A DNA stretch of 64,000 nt from Fomitopsis serialis (Eukaryota; Basidiomycota; Agaricomycetes; Polyporales; Fomitopsidaceae): contig NW_025954983.1 in the NCBI RefSeq assembly GCF_022376445.1, forward strand, positions 62,001 to 126,000, read 5' to 3'. Below, in pieces: positions 38,206-51,868 of this stretch. Made by a program: the position numbers and the translations under genes. The number at the start of each line of letters is the position of its first letter. Position 1 is the stretch's first letter. The notes beneath the pieces are model-generated. The model made no database searches. It had not been told where the DNA came from and saw nothing but the letters and a program-made list of their open reading frames with translations.

Positions 38206-41200
38206 GGACAGTGCCTGCCTGCGGTTCTTCGGTCAAAACATTTCATCCCAGAACGTCCGGACACCTTATTGTCGGCGACCTTGTGGAACGGTCGTGTTGT
38301 TCTCGGTGGCACGGCCGTTTCCATGGCGGTTCTTGTGTACGTTGGTACGTTAGGACGGAACCGTGGGGACATTCTGGAATTGTTATCACGACAGGCTGAG
38401 GCCGTGTCAGTAGTACGACCGTTAGCCAGAAGCTGAACATATTACTACCGCCCGGAGTCACCGATAAAAGTCCTTGTAATTGCAACATACGTATACCCTG
38501 ACTTATGCAACATTTGTAACATACAGTGTACTTTTTTTTTTTTTTTGATTCCTTTTATTGTCCGCGAGGGCCTAGCCCTATGTAGACAAGACTCTGGCTC
38601 TACGAGTAAGTACGGGTATGTTCTATAAGGATCAGGCTGAGCATGAGCTCATCGCCGAAGCGAGAGCTTGAGGTTGTAAAATAGGAGAGTGGAGTGGAGT
38701 GGGGTGTCGAGGCAGTGACCGTAGCAGTAGTGTGTATGTACAGTAGCAGAAGACGCGGGCGCAATGAGATCGGCGGGGTTGGGTCTATATACGAGTTGAG
38801 TCTATGTATGAAGGAAGTGGACTCCCGCCCGGGAGACGACACGCGTTCGATATGGCTAACAGACTGGACGAGCGGTCTGGCTCAAAGCGGGGCGCGAACG
38901 AGGTATACAGTGTACTATAGCCTGTACATGCATGTCTAGATATGGGGATTCTCGGAATGTGTGGTTTGGATGTCTTAGTTACTCAGCGATTCGAACTCGG
39001 CTCAGCGCGATCAGTGATAGACCGCACCCGATGAGATCTGAGTATGTTTGTGACGAGTGCGGAGGCGCCTGAGCCTCGCCTGAGCGCTAAGCCTGCATCG
39101 GACTCCTCCTCCTCCTCCTCGTCGATATCGCTCTACAATCGCTTGCTCGTACTTCTGTTACTTACCGAATGTCAATCAGACTGAACCATCGATGTTCAAT
39201 GGCTAACAAGCTTTGCACATGGCATATGCATCTCTCGGGATATCATCGCATGAAGGAAGCACGATGGCGATTCTGACTCCGAGTCAGTCTTGTACGACCT
39301 GACTCAAAGCTTCCTTGCTTTGCAGAGGTACGTGTTCCACTATAGTGCATCCAATACCTACCGACTACTTGCGCCAGCGATTCGTACTGCCTCATGTTAC
39401 AAGATTGCCCTCATCATTCAAGCGTTCGCCTAAGCAATGTCTGTATAACCGCGAAGTTGAGCCACAACTCAGAGAAGAATGGACAGGCTCAGCATCTGTG
39501 CTCACTACTGCTTTTTCATGTAAGGAAGTGACTTGTTCTTCAGACGCACGTCGCAGGCTGTGTTCGAGTCAATAGAGACCTTTCGGGAAGCCATCGCCAT
39601 ATCCGTAGAACAATGGTCACTAGCCTAGGATGCGCTCAGCGCTGGCAGTGCGGCATAAACAAGCAGCCTGGACGTGGCGCCTCAGAGTATGTTCTTCTGA
39701 AATGCAGAGTACTTCAGTTGCAGAACAAAGGTCCGCACTTTGCGGATTGGGTGGGTTGGACCGCACGGTGCCGCAAGTCGGAGTCGATGCGGTGAACAGT
39801 CGTCGTGCTAGTGGCGCAGTTTCTGTACCACAGGAATGCAAGCGTGTGTAGAGGATGTCGTTCTCGGGTGCGCCGACCATTTGCTAGTGTTCCGCGAAGT
39901 GATACGAAGCAGCGAAGGAAACAGTCGCCATACGGAGTAAGCATAACGCCCACTGCGTTGCTCGTTGTAAATGACGTATCTGCCGTTACATAGATGTCAA
40001 GGAGTCGCATTGGAAACTCTACTCTTGCTTACGCGAACATGCTGTATCTGGGTTCAGTCACTGTGAGCCGCGTGCCGCAGGCCGAGAAGCCTTTTTACGG
40101 CCCCATCCCCTTTTCGTTCTCCCGGTATGACCTCACGAAGAACTCATGTCGGCGCGGTATCTCTTCAATTTCAAACAGGGAACTGCGCATGTGTATCTCG
40201 ATTCTGCCCTCGCAATGGCGATGCATCACTTGCAATTGGATTCATATAATCGCTTTCACCGTGCAGAAAACGTGAAGGACATTTAACTCACGATGCCTTC
40301 GTTTTTAGGAGCTAGATGCTGAAAAATCTCCATGTTCCGGTCGAAATACATGTAACGTACTTCCTTTGAGGTCGGGTCCACGACGTAAGTATGCACTGCA
40401 TGCCGGCTTGTAGTTGTTCCTTATACATTGACCTCATGATGATCTCAACCGCATCTCGTTAGGTGAGTGAGTTGTGCTCTGCTTCCTTGCCCTCCTGATG
40501 ACCGGTTCTTCTCACGGCAGGCAGTGTACCCCTCAGCCAACTGGGCTCAATGGCGGGTCGGGGTCAATCTCGCCAGATGCTTCCCTGGGCTGAGGCCGAA
40601 GCATAGCCTGACGCTGATACGCCCGTCCCCGGCGCAACATGCATGAAGCCGCCGGCCTCAAACCATACCTTTCGGACTTTCTTGGGCGGTGGTATCATTG
40701 CCGCGCCATGCGTCATGGGTATGTAGAATGCGAAGATCGGATACCTTGAAGGGATCTGCAAGGCCTTACGGGCTGAATTTTCTTCAGGAGTCGACCAGAA
40801 CATTCTGCTGTGCGAATGCACAGCAGAACATGCCTTTCCATCACGGTAAGACATCTACACTGTGCACTCTTGGCTTGATATACTGAACTGATGAACCTTA
40901 GCACAGTACTGATGCCATTCTCTGGCTCACTTGATGTTGAAGCAAGGACTGTCCTCGTATCAGCGATATCATGTGAACATCACGAGGAACTATCTGCAAC
41001 TCGCATTTACACATGAGAGCACAGCTGCAGGCTGTCGTACTCTGTATCCACGACCTTGGCTTGGGACATCGCCATAGCTCACCGAATACCCGTCACATTC
41101 CGATTTTTTGCCTATGGCATCACCGCGATACGTTCTATCTCCGTCTTACGCAGTGACATTCCGGATCCTTCCATAGATCGTCGACCCTGCTGCAAATCGC

Positions 41201-43540
41201 GTGTAAGTAGCTGCGATCCTAGTACAGCTCAATAATTCATCCTGCACGCGTCATTTCGCTCGGCCCGCGATAGAGTCGTATCTCGGACAATACGCTAATG
41301 GGCATGCCGTTCACCGACGTGTCGGTGAGAGCCATGTAGTAATAAATATGTGACCGCCGGAGGCGAGGACATTCTGACGTGCATCATTTCTCCCGGCACA
41401 GCTTCTGCCCTTGCCAGTGAACGCGATTCCACGCGGTCATATCCGACACCTAATGGATCGTCGTACACGCATCGGGTGTTCACTACTTAGTAACAGGATA
41501 AATGATCTACTGTACTTGTCTCGAACGAGGCACCGACTCACGTAGAAGTACGAAGCACCGCATGCCTTCAAGCTATAGACACGTTCTTTCCGTTTTTGGA
41601 TGATACATCCCGTGCTGGTCCCTACACGGAGAAGCAAGTTTCACTCGATGTCAGCAATGGCGATGCATGAACCCGAGAGAAACGTGTCTCAACCACGGAC
41701 GGCGCCGAACAGAGCTTCCATAGGCGTAGCGACTCATTGATATCTTGCCGGCGCAGTGGCGCGCGCTCTTGAAGCGATGCCGTAGACGTCCGAGAAGGCC
41801 ACGGGCTCTCTGAATGCTTGCAGACCCTGAGACCTGAGTAATTCCTCGCCGCTGTGCGAAACTGAAATCCCAGCCTTGAAGGCTACGCGGACCAAGCCCA
41901 AGGCCAAAGCGAGAGAATCGTTTAGTACACAGGCTTCGACCGTGGCACACAGCCTTTGGCCTCGAAGCGTACGGTTCCAAACTTCTATCTAGGCATTATC
42001 CGTGAGCTTGTCCATTCTCGCTGACTCCGTGCTCTAGCGTAGATAGTGCAACACGCACATGACCTACACTGTAGCACTATTCAACCTAGATCCCGCGATT
42101 CATGACTCTACCTCAAGCTAAGTTATCTGTAACGCAACCACAGCAGAAGCACCGAAGACTGATCCACAGTACGTTCAAGCGGCCCGGATCCGGATATTGT
42201 AGCCCTGCGCGACGACTGTAGGCTTCCAAGTACCTGATTAGCCAATGACGACGAGGCATGGAAGCAGAACGGAATGATCCCGGAGTGGGCATCCTCGATC
42301 GAGGGGCCCTACGCATCCTAATCTGATCCGTTACCTGCTCGTGCGATGGCCTATATGGGTGGAAATGGGCGTGCGGTGCTCGTGTCTGGCAGACACGAGT
42401 ATCTCGTCGTCCAGGGCAGGTTCCAGCTGGGAGCGTCGAGTCGTCGCCGAGAACGTAGCCCAGAGATCATCTCCGGCGGCCTGGTGTATGTAGGCAGGAG
42501 TCGTGTATTCCCTGGCAGTTGCAGCACTGCAAGTGGCGATCCGACATTCGTGCGTGGAACGCACGCCTCGGATGCATCTAGAACCAGTCCGGGATGACGA
42601 GGTGTTGCATAGACAGAATCTCTTGGGCCATGGCGCGTGTCGTCGGGCGGGTATTTTGGTGCTATGGCGCACAGACGGTATATATCGCGCGGTGTGCACG
42701 TTGCTCACGCTGTAATGCTGATCTTTGCACTGACCTGAGATGAACAATCGTGCAGGGAGTACGCGAGATGCATATTTGCCTGCCAGTGCTGCGCCGGGAC
42801 GGGGACTTACCGTGAGCTTGCGCGCGAGTCGGGCCATCTGGCGCGGCGCACGCGGTGAACAGCAGGCACCGGTGGGTGAATGCTGCCCACTGCGCATAAC
42901 TAAGGCCATACGACAGCGATGTGAGCCTGTGTAATCTGCGCCGAGCATGCTATGTCTAAGTGTACAGTGCACAGGGGGCGCAGCTGTTCTTAGTTGAAGC
43001 TGTTAAACGTTAATTGCCGAATTCGGCGAGGCTGTGCGGTTAATGGATCGTGGGCGGCTATCGGCTACGTCGCCACAGTTGCAGGCTTGGGACGAGCGGC
43101 GAGAGACCGTTGGTGCCGCAATTGCTTGGCGCACTACATAACACACAGCCTGCATTCGCATGCTTCCGACGCTCCTTTTCCCCTCAGGACGCTCCCTTCT
43201 TCTCCATCTCAGCATCCCCCAGTTTCACGAACCTTTTGTGTCTATACTCGCTTTGTTCGACGGAGGCTGTGAGCGCTCGAGTACAGCCCGCGCAGTCGAA
43301 CCGTATCCTCATAAAGGCCGCTTTGACAGGTACCTGGGTCAGGACACATATCACAGCCTCTCACAGAGCGTCCAGAAGCCTGCGGTATTATTCAGGTGCG
43401 CATCACGCGCAGAACCTTCACGGAACAACGATTTGAACCACACAATCCAGACAGTAGTGCAACAGATCTCGAGGCACTGCAAGCACTCACAAGTGTCAAC
43501 TCGACATCTTTTGCGTCCCGTATAAATCGGTCCGTCCACG
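38206..43540. other. Gene-poor region
   Basis: About 5.3 kb with no gene I can support. It contains a 15-T run (38532-38546), a TCC-triplet run (about 39104-39119), and scattered short frames with no family features. A minus frame near 40564-40854 has a protein-like stretch (YPIFAFYIPMTHGAAMIPP) that could be a pseudogene fragment. A minus frame at 42331-42972 is long (213 codons) but Arg/Ser/His-biased like a shadow frame. Old, decayed repeats are likely. Confidence 0.45.
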
Positions 43541-46269
43541 ATGGGTATGTAGCCAGCACTCCCTTTGCGATACCCGATAACTGACGCCATACCCACGCAC
43601 TCCGTCAACGACCTTGCAGCCAGCACAGAAAGTCACAACCTCCACTCAGCTGAAGCCCAGACACTGGTGGCAAGCACGACCTTACCGCCGTCTCCTCTGG
43701 TTCACCGTCGCGCCACATTCGACGTCACCGATTCCCGTCGGCAGTCAACCCGCTCCCAAGCCAATTCTAAACGGGCATCTACCCTGCCGAACCTCGCACG
43801 AATAACCTCACGAATGTCTATCATCAAGGAGCGGTTCAATCAACAGCTGGAGCCAGCTCGCCCGCTAGGAACAGCACCGGGAGTATGGCAAGGGATCAAA
43901 GCAATCATCGTGATGTCATGTAGGTTGAAATTCGAGCAGCGTCTGGTGGGCATGCTGACATGGAGACGACAGGGTTGAACGTCCTCTTGGTCTGTATTCC
44001 AGTATCTGTACGTGCCCCATTTTCCACCTGGTGGCGTTCATTGCTCACCGTTCCACCCTGCTCCACCACTTAGTGGGCACTCAATTTCGCGCTTCCGCAT
44101 ACGGACTCCAACGATACCCTGATTTTCATATGTGAGTATTGAGGACAGCATGCGCCTCACGTGTGCTTAATATGTCTCTTAGTTTCATTCCTCTCTATCA
44201 TCCCACTGGCAAAGCTCCTAGCATTCGCCACGGACGAGCTGTCATTGCGGGTAGGACAAACGCTGGCTGGACTGCTCAACGCCACACTCGTAGGCATCCG
44301 TTCCTGTTGTATCGCTATTCACCTACTGACAGTTGTCTTCAGGGCAATGCGTGCGTATCTATCTGTTATGCCCCTAGTACAGTGTCTTATGTCCACCCGA
44401 CAGCGTGGAACTCATTGTAGCGGTAAGTGGCCGGTGGACCTATTGACCACCTTCTGTGGCTCACAATGAACTAGATCATAGCGCTCATCCACTGCGAGCT
44501 GCAAGTCGTCCAATCGTCATGTACGTTATCGCTGTCACTTTTGGCGCTGTTCCCCCACATACCACGCGCCTCCTGAACTCAATCACCTCGTTCGATCGAT
44601 CTCTCCTTCCACGTCCAAGCTTTCCACTGTGGTTTGATGGCTGACCCCAATCCTCTTGACAGTGGTTGGCTCCATCCTGAGCAATCTGCGTGAGTAGCAC
44701 CACCATCCTTGGGCGGCTGAACCACAGACTGACGCCTTTGTCCACAGTTCTTGTCCTCGGCATGTGTTTCTTCGCGGGCGGTGTCAAGTTCTCGGAACAG
44801 GGGTTCGGTCAGAGTGCGTCTCACAATTCTCTCACATTCCGCCTTCCAAGTTTCTGACGGAGCTATACACCGCCTTTTCAATATGTTGCACTGCCGCCGT
44901 GGTCAACTGCTTCTATTTGCTCCTGTCCCTCCGGAACTCCATGGACTTGCATACTAAACTTCTAAAGGCGCGGTACAGCTTAACTCGTCGCTCCTGACCG
45001 TGTCAGTCATCGCGGTGCTCCTGCCGGCGGCGTTCCACGAGGTGGCGGGGAGTATCATTCCTGACGATAAGGAAGGCCCAGACGTTCTAAGCTTCAGCAG
45101 AGGTGTAAGTACCGCCTCTACTTCTGCCGCTTTGCCTTCGCGCTTCGAACCCGAGTAAACACGCGGCTGACTTTGTTCTTCCCCTTCCTCGTGTCCGTCT
45201 CTAGGCCGCCGTCATCTTGTTGTTCAGTGCGTGACACATTGCTTCTACCACTTTTGCCATTGGTGGGCTGACACGGCGCTTTGCTTTTCGCAGTCTACGC
45301 GTCGTACCTCGTGTTCCAGCTCTTCTCGCACAAGGAGCTGTATGAGGACAGTGCCGACCAGTTCCGGTCAACCAACTATCCCGCCGGCCGCAACACGATC
45401 CAGAAGCCGAAATGGCTGCACGTCCCCGCGCGTCGACGCAGCCCCAACGCGAGCTCGGAGCCGCTGACGCCGCCCGCGGACAAGCAGAACTACGAGATGG
45501 CAGGCATCGCGAGCAGCCCGCGGCCTATGCACGAGGACCCTACCACGGCGGCGAGCCCGCGCGCAAGCGAGGCGGGCAGCATGAGCGAACACACCGGCGC
45601 GGACACGGAGGCGCAGAAGGAGGGTGAAGAGGAGGAAATCGAGACGCCACTGTTGAGTGTGCCGATGACGATTGGCCTCCTAGTTGTTGTGACGGTGCTC
45701 GTTGCGGTCACGGCGGAGTGGCTCGTTGACTCGATTGACGGCCTGACGGACGGTGGAAAGATCGGGAAGGAATGGGTTGGTCTCATCTTGTTGCCTATCG
45801 TGGGTAACGCGGCGGAGCACGTCACGGCGGTGACAGTCTCGGTCAAGGACAAGCTGACGCTGAGTTTGGGTGTGGCGGTTGGCTCGAGTATCGTGAGTTG
45901 CACTCCCGACGCTCTCCAGTCAGGACACTAATTAACTTTGCCTAGCAAATCGCGCTTTTCGTTATCCCGTTCACCGTCATACTGTCATGGATCATGGGCA
46001 AGCCCTTGACGATGCTCTTCGACCCCTTTGAGAGCATTGTGCTCTTCCTCTCGGTCCTCGTTGTCAACTACACGGTCCAGGACGGAAAGAGCAACTGGCT
46101 CGAAGGCATGATCCTCATGTGCCTATACCTCATCATCGCCGTCACGTTCTGGTATTATCCTGGTAAGTCCGACCGCCAACAATTCTACGTTGTATCAGAC
46201 GTTTACCGGTGATCCACTCTAGGTGTCAGCATTTCTCAACAGATTGCGACCCAGAGCCTGACATGTTAG
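43541..46269 (+). CDS. Vacuolar Ca2+/H+ antiporter (CAX family)
   Basis: Fifteen coding exons reconstructed from splice signals, total 1,692 nt, 563 residues, all in frame. They are 43541-43544, 43620-43919, 43973-44007, 44074-44131, 44183-44289, 44343-44350, 44404-44422, 44475-44520, 44663-44689, 44748-44813, 44968-45104, 45205-45226, 45294-45892, 45946-46162 and 46223-46269. The first repeat motif GNAVELIVA spans the 8-nt exon and is followed by IIALIHCELQVVQSS and LVGSILSNLLLVLGMCFF. The second, GNAAEHVTAVTVSVKDKLTL, is followed by SLGVAVGSSIQIALFVIPF. A hydrophilic, acidic loop separates the halves. The protein would load Ca2+ into the vacuole using the proton gradient. The coding start of only four bases (ATG G) is supported by the in-frame continuation ASTESHN. 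Confidence 0.92.
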
Positions 46270-46674
46270 ATCGCGAATGGCCGCCACGTCTCCTTCACTA
46301 TGCCGGCCGTTGTCCCAGATTGATCCTCCGTTCTGGTCTCCCTCGCAGCGTCTTCTAATTTAGTCTAGGGCTCATAGACACAGATTGCACTGCCATTCAC
46401 GATTGCGCTGTCTTGACTTCATGTACAGTACGACGACAGCCTCAGGACATTGAGCGTACCATTACATACCACTCATTGTATCATACATCCTAGTTCCTAC
46501 CTTATCTCCGGTCTATGAATGATTCAAGTGCACGCATTGCCTAATTGTTCCTGCGTGTCACTATTCGTTTCCCTCTTGTTGTATGGTCTTTTTATCCACG
46601 ATATGAGTGTGAGTACAACAGCTAGCTATATACAGGATGGATATCGTTCAGAATGCATGGGTGACTCGCGAACG
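46270..46674. other. Convergent 3' region
   Basis: About 400 bp between the stop codons of the antiporter (+) and FOX2 (-). Nothing else is recognised. Confidence 0.5.
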
Positions 46675-49600
46675 TCAGAGCTTCGCCTTCGGCGCTCCCT
46701 GGTCTACCAAGGTGGCTGCGGCCGCAGCAAGGACGACAGCGTTGCGCTCCTTCACCTTCGTAGCTGCGTCATGAGTTTCGTCAGTTGGTGCACCTGTGCA
46801 GGAGCTGATATATAATACTACGCACTGAAAACGACCTTGCCGCCCTCTTTCCACATTTCCGTGACGAGGGTCTCGCCAGGGAAGACAACGCCGGCAAAGC
46901 GCACCTTGATGTCACTGTATGGGCCAAACGCCTTCAGGATATGCTTTCCGGAGATACCGAAGGAGCATAGCCCTAGGATAACACCATCAGCTACTGCAGA
47001 GCCAGAAGCGGCACAGCAGGCACGCTCACCGTGAAGGATCGGCTTGTCGAAGCCACCGATAGCGGCGAACTCAGGTTGTATCTATGACGCCGAGAGTGAG
47101 CGAAAGCGCGGAAAGTGCGCCGGGGTCCCACGTACATGGAGGGGGTTGTAATCTCCGCTGAGACTATGGACGTTTTGGCAATGTCAGATGTGAACGCCCG
47201 TTCTCCGTAGACTCGCGTCAAAGCACATACCGATACAATGCCGCCTGTATCGGCAGCGTCTTTTCCTCAAGGACAGCATCGGGCTTGCGTTGCGGCGGCG
47301 TGTTGGCTGCCGACGCCGCACCGCGGTCTACGAAACACCGTCACGTCAGCATAATCCGTACGCTCGGGCTCTGCGCAGTCATTGGGAGGCGGTGCAACTG
47401 AAAGGAAGACGCACCCTTGCCTGTCCGTCTCCCGCCAAAACCTCCTGCACCTCGAATGAAAACGGTCGACTGGTTCTCGAAGATCACCTTGCCGGTCGCC
47501 TTGTCCTTGGTTTCGGTTATAGAAGTTACCGCTGCTGCCTTGCCCTTGTCCAAGACTTCCATCAACCTGCATGTCCCGCGTGTAAGTCGTTCACCCCATA
47601 TGCAAGCTATGGCGCCCTGTCACTGCACTCACCGCGCTTCGTTCACGAATGTCGCGCTAGTCGGGATTGGTCCCTTGATGGCCAAGTATTGTTCACCGTG
47701 CAGCAACTTTGCCTGTCAACATGAGAAGGGACATGAATTGTCGCACAGCTTTTGCACATACACGTCACGTACGGGGTTGTAATTTGGCAGCCAGTCCAGA
47801 GCGATACCGCCACTCGCAGCAAACTGCGGAATGACGCCAAAGGTGGGGATGACTGCGAAGTCTTCGTCGCCCTCGAACGACCACTGCAGCTCCTGCTCTG
47901 TCGCACCGACACCGAGGTTGTACAGGATTACGTCCCGCTCGGAGTAGCTATACTCAAGAGGGTCTTCCACGCTCTTCTTTGCCTCCACTACAAGGTCAGA
48001 GTCTTCCGGATCGGCATACGGACTGCTCGAGCCACTGCCCTCCCGCTATCCTCAGACTCGTTACCGAAGTTCTCCGCAATCTGCTTGCCGTCAGCATCAA
48101 CAGGTCATGCCGCCAGAGCCTCACGCACCTGCATGAATGCCTCCTGCGTCGTCCCCGGGTTCGTCGCCCTACCATCATCTGTCAAGGGCGTCAGCGTTGC
48201 GTACCACTCGGTCACGAAGACACTCACCGAAATCAGTGATGACTTTCCACTTTGCGATAATAGCCTCCGGGGTGAGCGGCTTGTTCACAGGGAAGCCATA
48301 TCCCCCAGTACGCTGCCACCGAAGTTGTGCGATCCACCCCGCGGCGATCTGGAACAGCCCGCCCGTCGTTTCCTCGTTCGCCTCGCTCGACAAGAAGCCC
48401 ACGAGTGGCGCGATGTACTCTTCCTAAACATGCGTCCATACAGTGTCAGCATGATCGAGCGATCCCAATGATGTTGTGTGGTCCAACCTTGATGGCATCT
48501 GTGTTACTGCCGGGACTGGGGAACGTCGATCGCATATGCGCAGCAAAGACGAAACGTTAGTTGAACTGAGCGGTGGAGGAGGCATTGACGCTGTCACGTA
48601 CCGGCCAAGGCCAACCAGAGCGCCCGCAGAGGGGACGATGGTGTTCGCGAGGATGTTGTACTTCCTGCCTTCGATCGCAAGCGTACGTGTAAGGCTGATG
48701 GTCGCCGCTTTGGCAGTAGCGTACTAGCGGAACCATGGTCAATCAGGACATCGAGCGCGTCGAGAAAAGCACCAACGTTGGCAAAGCCAGGCAGCCCGTC
48801 TACAAACAAGGAGTAATGAGTTAGGAGTGATAATATCCAGGGAGACGACGTACAAACCCCAGCTTGTGAGCTGGTAGTCACGATACGACCATACTTCTGT
48901 TTCTGGAAGATTGGCCAGACAGCTTTGGCGCACTTGAAGGCCGATCTATCGGAGGTTGTCAGGCTAGACACACGAACGCCATAGGGGAAGACTTGCCGCA
49001 GATGGACAGCAATGACTTCGTCCCACTCCTTGTCTGTCATGGATCCGAACGCGTTTGGACGCACAACTCCCGCATTTGCGATGAGGATATGCACGCCGCC
49101 AAACGCGTCCAGCGCCGTCTTCACAATCGCATCCCCATTCTCTGCTGAGACGACAGCTGCAACCGCCTTTCCACCGCTGTCCATATCATCATCTATACAT
49201 TGTGGCTTGTTGTCAAGTACCACGTACCGCCAGTGATTTCCTTCACGACAGTCTGTGCGGCCTTCTCGCTCACATCATTCACAACGACGTTGGCACCGAG
49301 TTTAGCAAACGCATGCGCGTATGCCCGCCCGAGGCCTGCACCAGAGCCGGTGATAATGACAGTCTTGCCATCAAAGCGAACGGGTGAGCCCTGATCGTTC
49401 GTAGGGGCCTTCTTGCCGGCTTCGACGATAGTCTGGAAGCCACAACATCAATGTATGTATAGCACCACTGCAGCACCGTACGTACCACTGGGTCGAAGTC
49501 CGGGACAGTCGTCGGGCTTCATAATCCGTTATGATACACCTCTCGTTGACGAAGACTGATGGAACTTACTGCTGAGGTTCTGAATCGAAGTCCGTGATTT

Positions 49601-50791
49601 GCTCCCACTTCGCTTCTACCTATACCATTGCTTCAGTTCTGAACAAAGCGGATAGTGAACTAGACCTACAGCGGACGGCGTAAAGGTTGCGTCCGTCTTG
49701 AGGACGGCACCTTTGCTCCGCTCCCACCGTACTTCTGCTATGAATCCAGCGCCGACCTCAAATATTCTGCCCGAAGCGTCTATACCGTCGGGATGGGTAA
49801 CAGCTGCCACGAAAGGCGCGACGAATGCGGGCTGTGGAAAGGGGAAAAGGATTACACATAATAATGTGTGAGTACGACGATGGTTGGCTCACCTTGAGAT
49901 TCGCGAGCATCTCTGGAGGCATGATCGTCTCAGTCATAGCGGAGGCTGCCATCTGAGTGCAGATGAGCTCCATGCTCGGTCTGCAATCTCAAGTTCGGCA
50001 TACCGGTGCAATAACAGTGGCCTTAATCCCATGTCTGGCACCCTCCAGCGCAAGCGTCTTAGTGAATGCAATGAGACCCATCTTTGCGGCGCTGTAGTTC
50101 GCCTGGCCGAAGTTGCCTATACACACGTTCAGAACATCCACGTGGATCGACAGAAAAGGGCGATCGTGGAACGCACCATAAATCCCTGCAGCACTGGCTG
50201 TATTGATAATTCGTCCGAAACCTTGCTTACAGAAAATAGGCCAAGCCGCCCTGCTACACGAGAATGAACCTTTCAAATGAACCAGCTGGATTTGGTCCCA
50301 TTCCTGGTCTGTCATGTTCTTGAAGCTGCAGTGAGACCGACATCAGAATCTATTCCCAGACGGTGAACATTATAGGCGCACCCCTTGTCGCGGAGGATAC
50401 CCGCATTGTTTATTAGGATAGTCACCCCTCCGAAGGTGTCGACTGCAGTCTTAATGACAGCAGCACCATCCGCCACAGACGCAGTGTTAACCACGCCCTT
50501 GCCACCAGCTACATGGTCGACGTCCGTTCAGCACTCTCATGAGATGGACTTTCCGCGCTGCGACGCACCACTCGTGATTTCATCAACAACCTTCTGTGCG
50601 GCAGCTTGGTTGAAGTCGTTCACCACTACATTGGCACCTCGCGATGCGTAGAACAGCGAGTACCTGTCCATCCGCCACAGTAAGTACTACGCCGTGCACT
50701 CGATATAATACGTGGAAACTTACGCCTTCCCCAGCCCACCGCCAGCACCGGTGACTACCACGGTGTGGCCTTTGAACGACAATTGTGACAT
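46675..50791 (-). CDS. FOX2: Peroxisomal multifunctional beta-oxidation enzyme (FOX2/MFE-2 type)
   Basis: Starts at ATG 50791 ([20 protein letters not shown]). Two short-chain dehydrogenase domains follow: the first has [18 protein letters not shown] and [10 protein letters not shown]; the second has [29 protein letters not shown] and YATAKAAT. The C-terminal MaoC-like hot-dog hydratase includes [40 protein letters not shown] and [20 protein letters not shown]. The last residues are PKAKL, a peroxisomal targeting signal type 1 (AKL), reached through a last intron of about 30 nt. It performs the hydratase and 3-hydroxyacyl-CoA dehydrogenase steps of fatty-acid beta-oxidation. Many short introns are present; I did not fix every boundary. 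Confidence 0.92.
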
Positions 50792-51868
50792 GGCTGGATA
50801 AACTTCAGAGATACAGACACGACGTAGCGTACACCCCAAGGATCGGTCGCGCGCACTGAGTGCCGTCTGCTCAGGCGTTATACTCGGGATTGCGTCGGTA
50901 CATGTGATTAACGAATGGATCTGGCGATGCTGCTCAGCGTCTCTATCCCAAGCACGGGATTTCGTCGCTCAGTCCACGGACTCGGAATCCAATCTCCAGA
51001 GGCCTGACGCACACGCTCAAGAACACTCTCAAAAGACGCTCAGCACAGGCAGTGTCAAGCACACAGGACTTTCGGAGCGATAGGTTAGATAGATAAACAT
51101 CCGAGACTTGGACGCCCTGCGCGGATATAGTACATGTCAATGCTGTCTGTACATATACCCACAAGCCGGGGCATGGTGGCTGACCGCGATCGCCCAACGA
51201 AAACACCGAACGAGGAGGCAAGACGGGGATCAACGCGGAGTCCACAAGCGACCAAACGAAGAATTCAATAGTGAGCGATAATAAAACAAGCCGACGACGC
51301 GGAGAAGGTATCTTTTGGACACGACAAAGCAAACGGAGGAGATGGCAAACGAACGGAAAGGGGCAAACGAAGGAGGCGACCGTGCACGTATATCTACGTG
51401 GGCGCGGCAAGAGAGAAGGCGGCGAGGAAAACAAAACGACGGGGAACGAGATCGGGGAGCGAGAGGCGACGGCGAGAGGCATAGACAAAACAAGCATGAG
51501 AGGGCATATGCAGTCCTGTACAAGCGAGTGTTTGAGTGCGAGTGTGAGTGTCCGGCGACGAGATCATGGGCGTGGGAAGGCGGGTGTGCGAGCTTTCAAT
51601 TCAAATGAAGTGGCATGTCGGGCGAAAGGGCGGGGGCATCAAACCAGGACGAGTTGAAGGAAAGCAATGCGCTGGACAAACATAGACAAGGACATGATCA
51701 AGTGGCAGGGATGTAGACTGTAGTATTCAAACACGTGTGACGATGGACTGCAGACGAGAGACGATGAGACAAAATAAAGTAGATTATGGAGGATGGATGG
51801 ATGATGGAGATGATGTGGTGGATGTTGCGTATGATGCCGAGCAGCTCGCCGTCGCACGATACGCTTCC
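50792..51868. other. No gene seen
   Basis: About 1.1 kb between FOX2 and cyclin B, both minus strand. It contains the 3' UTR of cyclin B (about 51640-51868) and the FOX2 promoter side. A purine-rich block (about 51290-51500) keeps frames open on both strands but has no protein features. Confidence 0.45.

Noticed and set aside
38975..39045. Possible tRNA (B-box-like GTTCGAATC on the minus strand near 38990)
   Set aside because: The flanking bases do not form a T-stem or acceptor stem and no good A box is present.
42331..42972. 213-codon minus-strand frame
   Set aside because: Composition is Arg/Ser/His/Cys-heavy with no ordered segment or splice support, typical of a chance frame in GC-rich DNA.
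43521..43527. TATAAAT just upstream of the CAX start
   Set aside because: It is only about 15-20 nt from the ATG, too close for a TATA box plus leader unless the 5' UTR is almost absent. Not called.
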